Assembly: GCA_013397455.1 (NCBI GenBank)
Contig: VYZB01000145.1
Location: forward strand, 800,843 to 864,842
Reading direction: 5' to 3'
DNA length: 64,000 bases
DNA from: Crotophaga sulcirostris
Taxonomy: Eukaryota > Chordata > Aves > Cuculiformes > Crotophagidae
The notes beneath the pieces are model-generated. The model saw only the letters and a list, made by a program, of their open reading frames with translations. It made no database searches and was not told the DNA's origin. Positions within the stretch are counted from its first letter, which is position 1. Each line of letters begins with the position of its first letter. Shown piece by piece: positions 57,941 to 64,000 of this stretch. Position numbers and translations under genes: made by a program.

Positions 57941-59179
57941 CCTAAAATATGTCAGTCCAACATACCACAGTCAGTATAGTCAGTATGGTGTATGGGAAGG
58001 AGTTGATCATTCCACATCAGTCAGCTGGTTATAGAAAGGTTTTGTATTTCAAATAAGTCAGTATAGAATATCTCAAAATATTCTTAATTTCTGGAATCAC
58101 TGGGGAGACAAAAAAGACATCCACAACATAGATACTTTCTCTTTTTTTGTGTGATCTGAAGTGTAAATATAGAAGTTCCTCTTTAAAAAGTAAGGATTTT
58201 TCTGGGTTTCTGATGGCATTTGGGTTAAAATTTACTCCTTATAAAGTAAACACCACTTTTTCTTGACACTGTTAAGAATGTCTTGCCTCAAGTGTAACTT
58301 GCAACTCTGATGCAGTAAACAAAAATGTTGTTTTGTTAGTACTGCCATTTGCTCTTAAATCTTCTCACAGTTACATGAAAACCTGTGTTCTGAAATTCAA
58401 CCATTCCCATCACCTTTTGTGAGATTCTGCAGCTTTGGATGCGTTTTTCACTACTCGGAACATACGGAGCACCGATAACTTAACAAACAAGTGGCAAACG
58501 CAAATTCTTCCATGGAAAGGCTTTGGGTGACCTTCTTGAGGGTGACTTCCATGCGAGTACCCCTTTGAAGGACACTGAATGGAGCAGACGGCTTAGGACA
58601 TTGGAGAGGAAAACATGAATGGGATGATATACAAGTGATGAAACTTGGAGGGGAAAAAGCAGGTGGAAATAACAGAGTAGGAGCAAAAGTTCAGCTCCCC
58701 TACGCAGCATCCCCACGCAGAGCGAAGGCTTCCTGTGAAGTTGCCTCTTTGGGGGTGTAGCCTGCCATCTGCCTCAGAAGTGGTGGATTTTTAGGAGAAA
58801 TTAAAGGTGAGAAATGTCCCTCAGAGCCACTGCTTGTGACTACTGTGCACGCCACCTCATGGGAAGAGCTCTGGGAGATGCGGCGCAGGATCTGCCAGCA
58901 CAGCGTGCGTCTGCTTAGCAGCTCCTCTTCCGCACAGTAGGGCATTGCGGGAGTCCGTAGGCAGGGAGGATTAGCCTGAAGAGATGCAGAATCACTTTGC
59001 TAAATGTTTGTGGCTCATGGAGTGGGCACGTTATGTAGACCCAAAGCACATCCTGTAAGAGAGGGTCAATATTTTCTTCTTTCAGGAGTGCAGGTCCCCG
59101 TATACTGAGTTTCATCTGCAGTAAGAGGTGAGACACAGACACATTGTGTGGCAAAACCACCCCAAGAATCCTTTCTGCA

Positions 59180-59241
59180 GTTATGTTATTTACATTATGT
59201 TGTATGTTATATTTATGTTATGTTATATTATGTTATTAGGC
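59180..59241. repeat. TTATG/TTATA-rich degenerate microsatellite
   Basis: Irregular repeats of TTATG, TTATAT and TTATTT units over about 60 bases. Low-complexity sequence; no further structure. Confidence 0.75.
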
Positions 59242-62200
59242 ACCTACTGGGTACAAAGCCCAGGGGAGAAGAGTCTTCAGTATCACATCGGTTGCTGTGA
59301 ATTGTTTACTATGTAAATTTGCATATATTCAAATATTTAATGAGTTATTTATAAGTTCCAAGCCATAGCTCAGAGCATCGAAGTGGTTTCACTCTTTTCC
59401 AATGGCAAGCCAAATAGCCATCTCCTTTGGAGAACCACGTGCCTCCAAGGTTCTTGCAAAGGCAGGAAACAATGAGAATTTCAGGCTCAAAAGCCTGTGA
59501 GAATAAACTCCCTCATATGATTTGTAGCACTTCCTAACTCTAACCAGATGTGAGGTATGCAAGAATAACCTTTGAATTTATATTTCTAGCTGTGCTGAGT
59601 CTAGGAACGGGAGGATAGGAGGGGTGTGGCTAAAGTGTTGTATAAAAAACTAGAGTGCTGATCCAAAAAAATGTTAAATGTCTTGTTTAGCCCAAGGTTT
59701 GTGCAGAGGTCGGGGAACAGCCCTTATTTGTCTGAATTGCTTTCCTTATGCCTCACCATGGGTGATTTTTCTTCCTTTTCTGTTTTGTTGTAGCAAAATG
59801 TCATTTTAGTTTTGAGTTAATGCACACTTTTGCTGAAAAAAAAAATGTAAAGAATTCAGTTTGTATTAGCAAGTAGTCACAGAGCAAAGCCTATTGTTTT
59901 ATGAGGTTTTCAAGGTGTGCTTTACTGACATGATCCAGACACCCAGGGAGGAGAAAGAGTGCAGCTACCTGTCCTGCATCAGAGCACAGCACTCTGCCCT
60001 TTCCTCTTAGATGCCTGACTTCATCAAAATGACCATAATTTTCTTCAGCTCTTCTTATCATTATGCAAGCAAAATTCTTGCTGTTTAAGTGGAGATCCAC
60101 AAGGGACCAGGATTTATCCTTGGATAGTGTCTGAAGTAAGATCAGGATTAACAGGGGGAAAAATAATTTAAAAATATTAATGTATAAGTGTGGTGAAGTA
60201 AGACTGACCTTCAGCAGAGATATTTTTCAGTGGTTATGGTGGAAGAATTACTTTGTAGGAGTGTTACTTTCTATGGGTCTTCTGTGTAATGGGTGCCCAC
60301 AACATAAGAATTTTCCCCTGGCACTTTCTGCATTTTGTTCTAGCACTTTTTTTATTTGTCTTATAACAAAAGTATGAATTAGTTCCTACCAAACTTACTA
60401 TTATATGGTGTTAGGCTTTGTAAACAAATAAGTCAGCTAACTATTCACTGCAGTAGTTGGCACACAAATTTGTACCCAGATCCTGAGCTGAGTTTTCTAT
60501 GCTGCAGTTAAAAAATATATTTAGTTGTGAAATATGTACAAATTATTTCAAAGCCAGGGGGGATATTTCAAATGTGTATGCACACAGCACCATAATTGCA
60601 TGTTTACGTTGCAAGGTGGAGAATCTTTTTTTTTATTTTTCCTCTTCAGAGTTCTGTTTGACTGTAATGAATGTGAAGGCTACCGCATTACATTGGCTTT
60701 CTCACATTAGGTGATTTTTGCGCGGTTTACAAATCTGTTAGATTTTGAAAAAATATATTTAATTTGTCAAAGAAATATTTTGAATTACATAGTCATATTC
60801 ATTTTAAGATATCATACCACTGAGTTATTGATCTGGATCCTTCTCCCTGATGGCAACGGGAATGCTTATTGGCAGTGTTGCGCTGAAACCCTACCAACAC
60901 TGCTGAAACATCAATGTTATTCCTAAACCTTCAGAGAAGAACTTCCCACCTTGAATTTCTTCAGTTCTGTAAGAAAACATGTTCCAAAATAAATGTTTTA
61001 TGTGTTTCCAGTCTGAGATCATAAAGTTTGTGTATATTTCTGTGTAATTGGCTTAGAAGTTGTTAGGTTGGCATTTGAAGCATGGGATTCCCTCTGATCT
61101 CATTGTACTTGGATGTTAACAGCTATTTGTAGCCATGACTTCCACGTGTTACTGAGTGCAACCATCACCTTTGTAGCTTTCCACCTCTTCATCTATGGTA
61201 ACAGGTACGATGGAGCACGGCAAGGACCATGTCAGACTTGTCCTTTTTTTCCCCCTTTTATTGTTAGGTTTGTTGTTTGGCTGCTGCCAGGCACAGGTGT
61301 TGATAATTTGGGTTCATCCTCTGTGGTGGAGGTTTCATGTTGGGGGGCCCCGAAGCTGTTGTGACGGTGGCAGTTCAGCACTGTCACAGGAACTACCCCT
61401 TACCTGTGGTGGTTCCAGAAATCACAGTGAGTTGTAGTAGCAAAAATAAGTCAAGAAGATGCTGCAGAAGATGCTGTGTGGAATGTGGGGAACACGTAGC
61501 ATACAGCCGAAAGGGCAGAGAACATAGGAAGAGGCTATTTCAACTTCAGGAAGGATTTGTTACAACGCTTATTATTGATGTTGCCTTTTTCAAGTTAAGA
61601 GCTTTCTGCATTGCTTGCTGCATAAAATTTTATTAAAAACTGTGTATAATTTGTGTTCTGACTGAAGCTTATAAACCTGTTACATTGCTTCTCCTTTTCT
61701 GAAAGTGGTTCTTTATTATTTGACGTTATTTTGTCAGCCATCTGATTTGTACAGCTGAGCGCAGCACACTTGCCTTTGTTTTAAGGGTGATAAACAAGCT
61801 GCACTTTTAAAAGCAACAAAGAATTTTTAAATGGTAGAATATTTTCCTAATTCTTTTGTCTAGTGTCGGATACCTTTTCACTTTCCCTGCAGTTAGCTTC
61901 CATGATCTTGAAAGAGAAAGAGAAAGAGTGGGAAAGCAAGCTTTGCTGCAGAAAAAGAGAAATCAAAGCCAGCCACCAGCAGCTTTTTGAGAAAGAGTAT
62001 TCTGGTTGCTATAAAACATGTATATAACCGACAACTGATATTATCTACTGGTGAGATATTGTTCATACGTCTACAGCATGAAATTACCAGAAAAATCATG
62101 CTGGTTATCAATCCACATGTGCTCAGTGCAGTTGGAGGGTTTTTAGAATGCCGTGTGTATCTTTTATCCTATCGCCGTAACCCCTCACCTCCCACCAGTT

Positions 62201-63820
62201 CTCCAGACAAAATCCTCACTAAGTGATGTCCCCTTTGATGCACATATCAACACCTTTCACCTCTGATATTTTTCACCTGAAGGTGGACCGTGCTGTGATG
62301 CTTGACTGACAGTGCTTGGGCACGAAGGCCTGTGTTCAGGGGAGGGACTCTCTTCCTCCTTCACATCACCTACCTGTGGGCTTGAGTCTTGCCATGAAGA
62401 GAAGTCTTCCAGCCCCGAGGAGGTCAGCTGTGTGTGCATGGCAGATGCTTACAGGAGCCCCTTCTGCTCGTGCCGGGCTGACCAGATGCTTTGTGGCCAC
62501 GTTCACCTGGCTCGGAGCCCAAACAAATACATCCTGCCTCTTCACAGGGTTTGCTTGTTCAGACGTGATGCCGCGCTCCGTAAACACGTGGCTGTTGGGT
62601 TACTTGGAGTGTTCACAGGGCAGGTTGGTGTCTGCCTACAATATGTTCTATAGGCGCGTTCATGGCTGTGTTTACACTGTACTAAGCACAAAAAAGGAGT
62701 AGCTTTAAGTAACTTAACCTAGCTGCCATAAGTACTGATAGTAGCTTTCTCTCAGCAGAAGGGAGCTGCTGGAGAGCTGCAGAAAGCATTCGAGGAGGAA
62801 GGTGACTCCTGCCTGAGCTGAGCTCTGGGAGGTCCAGGCAACCTGTGCTTGTTCTCTTCAGGAAGGGTGTCCTCAGGCTCTTACCAGGCTTCTCAACAGG
62901 CACGGCGGCGGTGGTGTGAGCTGCTCCTCTGCCAAATACAAACTGGACTGAAACTAAACATAAGATTTATCAGAGTTGCAGCTAATGAAAGGTGTATGTG
63001 GCTGCAGATTTTGCCTGGATGTAAATCAGGAGCTTTAGAAGTGAAAAAGCTGTGCTCTACACACGGAACTCTGTCTCAATCACTCACAGCTTCTCTTTTA
63101 ATGTTTCTAAGTGTGAAAGGGACCTATGCATTATTCAAATCAGTACATTGTCAGTTGTTTATTCTCCTTCATATAGGCTGTAAATGTTTAATAGTACTTC
63201 TAGAATACATGTAAGGTCTTTTTTTCTGGTTGTTTTTTTTTGGTTACTTGGTTGTTTTTTTTTTTCCCTGCCTCAGCTTCCTTTATCAATGTGGTTCAGA
63301 GAAGAGAGTGGAGATCAGAAATTGGTAGAATTACATTTGCAGACATTTGTCTTCAGAACAATTTTGTACCAGCAAATATAGCACACCAGATCTTCCTACA
63401 AGCTTTTGTAGGAATAGCTTGAATATTTATACAATCTGGGGGGAGGAAGATCCTCAGCATAAAGACCAAATTCTTTGCAGGTGGTAATTGGTGTGGTTCC
63501 AGTGACTTGCTTAATTTTTGTGGAACTGCTTGGATCTGGATCAGCAAGGTATTAGTTGAGTTGATTGCTATGAAATGCGTGGGTCGGTTAGTTAACCCTT
63601 CACCAGCTCAACCATGCTACAGAAAGGCAGACGCTCATTTTCTGAAGCATCTAAGTGTGGGTTTGAGCTCTTTGTCTAGCTTCTGTCCAGACCAGCTTGG
63701 CTACTTGCATAAAAGAATTGTGGCAGTATGTGAGGGTATGGCCAACATCACTTTGTCTCAATGTCATTTTACTTGTGCTTTTACATAATTTTTGTTTCAT
63801 GCCATGTTTAGTATTCTGCT

Positions 63821-63843
63821 AGGTCAGATGAGGTCAGGGGTCA
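63821..63843 (+). promoter_or_regulatory. Cluster of three nuclear-receptor half-sites (DR4 plus DR1)
   Basis: AGGTCA (63821-63826), AGGTCA (63831-63836) and GGGTCA (63838-63843) lie head to tail. The first pair is spaced by four bases (the thyroid/LXR-type DR4 geometry). The second pair is spaced by one (the RXR/PPAR/HNF4-type DR1 geometry). The sequence match is direct. That it is a working element is inference; it could be a small local duplication. Confidence 0.35.
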
Positions 63844-64000
63844 GGGGTGTGCTTGATTTAATACAACTGGATGGTTTGCCTGTTTTTTTGTCTGTTCCTT
63901 TTGGTGTCCTGTCATTTGGATTTTATGTTTTTGCCTTTATTTCTTGAGACGACTTTTCTGGGTATCATTTTCTGTGCTGTGTTGGTCCTTTATGCTGGTA

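Larger units (their letters stand above)
57941..64000. other. Unique DNA to the window end
   Basis: No gene firmly recognised. Minus-strand frames at 58700-59160 (near a CTCTTACTGCAG acceptor-like site) and 62257-62600 (near CACAG|GTAGGT and TTCAG|GTGAAA donor-like sites) have some exon features. However, other frames are open there too and CpG content is raised, so they are only discussed in the findings. 59180-59241 is a TTATG-rich low-complexity tract. A nuclear-receptor half-site cluster near 63830 is listed separately. Confidence 0.35.

Overview
The window looks like gene-poor, intergenic or intronic DNA from a bird nuclear genome. Long AT-rich unique stretches are punctuated by CR1 LINE fragments. 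Many of these carry the avian CR1 3' end, with the 'cagggaggtggt...gag' block, the 'tcttttccaacc' block and ATTCTATGATT-type terminal repeats. There is no operon structure, no bacterial gene, no rRNA or tRNA and no CRISPR array. One ambiguous base (n) lies near 52526. Birds are favoured over other reptiles because several CR1 tails are avian-type and young-looking; the species cannot be told from the sequence.

Layout by region. 1-11 kb: unique DNA with one antisense CR1 ORF2 fragment (2455-2845). 11.18-11.78 kb: a dead CR1 reverse-transcriptase domain. 13.5, 24.8 and 25.3 kb: very old MIR-like (CORE-SINE) traces. 18.5-19.2 kb: AT-rich DNA with paired homeobox/POU-type motifs that look enhancer-like. 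19.96-25.7 kb: three sense CR1 3' ends. 27.5-44.2 kb: four short minus-strand open frames flanked by splice-like sites whose phases fit each other, the only candidate protein-coding gene I can support. The same interval holds an ancient amniote-type CR1 (38.56-39.33 kb), a 63-bp and a 125-bp tandem duplication, and one avian CR1 tail. 45.6-57.9 kb: further CR1 tails, including a near-copy of the 22.25 kb element, and about 1 kb of an ancient amniote CR1 ORF2 (51.3-52.36 kb). 57.9-64 kb: unique DNA ending in a cluster of nuclear-receptor half-sites.

How the parts relate. I scored thirteen CR1 fragments. Eleven lie on the plus strand and two on the minus strand. If a minus-strand transcription unit crosses this region, that skew is what selection against sense-oriented LINEs in introns would give. 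The candidate exons (43918-44179, 35589-35641, 30732-30857, 27564-27905) would be read right to left and end in a TAG stop. I do not recognise the encoded protein, and each exon taken alone is weak evidence.

Limits: repeat families were recognised from memory of their consensus and not by alignment. Repeat ends are good to roughly 10-20 bases. Conserved-element calls rest only on motif content and need a multi-species alignment.
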